64,000 nt of DNA from Halobaculum limi. GTDB taxonomy: Archaea > Halobacteriota > Halobacteria > Halobacteriales > Haloferacaceae. Of the stretch, positions 63,665 through 64,000 are shown piece by piece; within the stretch, counting starts at the first letter, position 1; each line of letters begins with the position of its first letter. The translations under genes and the position numbers were made by a program. The notes below the pieces were generated by a model that made no database searches, was not told the origin of the DNA, and was given only the letters and a program-made list of their open reading frames with translations. Location: NCBI RefSeq assembly GCF_029490015.1, contig NZ_CP120468.1, forward strand, positions 1,674,001 through 1,738,000. Reading direction: 5' to 3'.

Positions 63665-64000
63665 ATGCACAGACGACAGTACGTCATCACGGTTCTCGGG
63701 TCGGCCGTCTTGGCTGGACCGGGAGTGGCACACGCGGGCCGCGACAGGAGCGGAGAAGAACGGCCGGATTCGAACACCGGTGACCGACGACAGACGGAAC
63801 CCACGACACCGACCCCGGAATCTGAGGGATTCGGGCCACGGACGTTTTCGGGGACTGGAACGTCGACCTCAGCGGAGTTCGACCTTCGCCGTGGGCCGAT
63901 TACGGCGACGTTCTCGGCCGAAGAGCGTGGGTCGTTCACGACGCAACTGCTGGCCGTCGAGGGCGAGAGTTACGACGATGTCTACCTGACAATTCTGCTC
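63665..64000 (+). CDS. Tat-type secreted protein, partial
   Basis: The first 112 codons of a gene cut by the window edge. The N-terminus starts MHRRQYVITVLGSAVLAGPG, a twin-arginine-like signal (RRQYV), with a possible cleavage after AHA. Then comes a Thr/Pro-rich linker and a beta-rich segment (SAEFDLRRGPITATFSAEER). It resembles haloarchaeal secreted adhesin-like or PKD-type proteins, but the remainder is needed to decide. Confidence 0.7.
   Translation, partial: MHRRQYVITVLGSAVLAGPGVAHAGRDRSGEERPDSNTGDRRQTEPTTPTPESEGFGPRTFSGTGTSTSAEFDLRRGPITATFSAEERGSFTTQLLAVEGESYDDVYLTILL

Overview
The window reads as a piece of a haloarchaeal (class Halobacteria) chromosome. The DNA is GC-rich, codons mostly end in G or C, and the proteins are strongly acidic. 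Genes are tightly packed and many start with no leader or a very short one, about 26-30 bp after a TATA-like box. Marker genes agree: archaeal GHMP shikimate kinase, topoisomerase VI, an archaeal proteasome beta subunit, DUF555, Tat-type lipoproteins, and gyrA/gyrB together with dnaK/dnaJ/grpE. I cannot assign a genus from sequence alone.

Layout. 1-7.1 kb is an accessory-looking block with more relaxed codon use. It holds two FilR1-type winged-helix regulators, a berberine-bridge-like FAD oxidase, a 535-bp non-coding stretch full of GAGTAC repeats, a SAM methyltransferase and an FAD monooxygenase-like enzyme. 7.1-9.9 kb has shikimate kinase plus chorismate mutase and several small conserved genes, including a 44-residue zinc finger. 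10-16.2 kb carries an HtrA-type protease, a thioesterase, a bifunctional-nuclease-family protein, and an overlapping pair of predicted membrane metalloproteases (TraB/Tiki type and M50), then purM. 16.3-20.6 kb has a truncated acyl-CoA synthetase-like protein convergent with a full-length one, an SDR and a GNAT. 21-28 kb covers nucleoside salvage (cytidine deaminase, nucleoside phosphorylase), a serine hydrolase, an NDH-2-like enzyme, a regulator and arginase.

28.1-36.4 kb is the topoisomerase block: gyrB-gyrA on the minus strand, divergent from top6B-top6A on the plus strand. 36.4-46.4 kb has small membrane proteins, a metallo-beta-lactamase-fold protein, ATP-dependent DNA ligase, a DUF6884-like protein divergent from a GCS2-like ligase, a stand-alone Rieske protein, proteasome beta, DUF555 and an HTH-CBS regulator with a clear operator. 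46.4-51.5 kb is the heat-shock block (grpE, an alpha/beta hydrolase, dnaK and dnaJ, all on the minus strand).

51.6-64 kb has a BrkB-like membrane protein, XPB helicase and its nuclease partner Bax1 split by a lipoprotein gene, a DUF2332 islet, an NSUN-type RNA methyltransferase with a PUA-like partner, a PAC2 protein, a polysaccharide deacetylase and two tandem aminotransferases. A Tat-type secreted protein runs off the right end. I found no rRNA, tRNA, CRISPR array or complete insertion sequence. The signals most worth following are the GAGTAC-repeat promoter and its oxidase/methyltransferase genes, the co-translated TraB-M50 pair with a hydrophobic insertion in the TraB domain, and the operator at the HTH-CBS gene.
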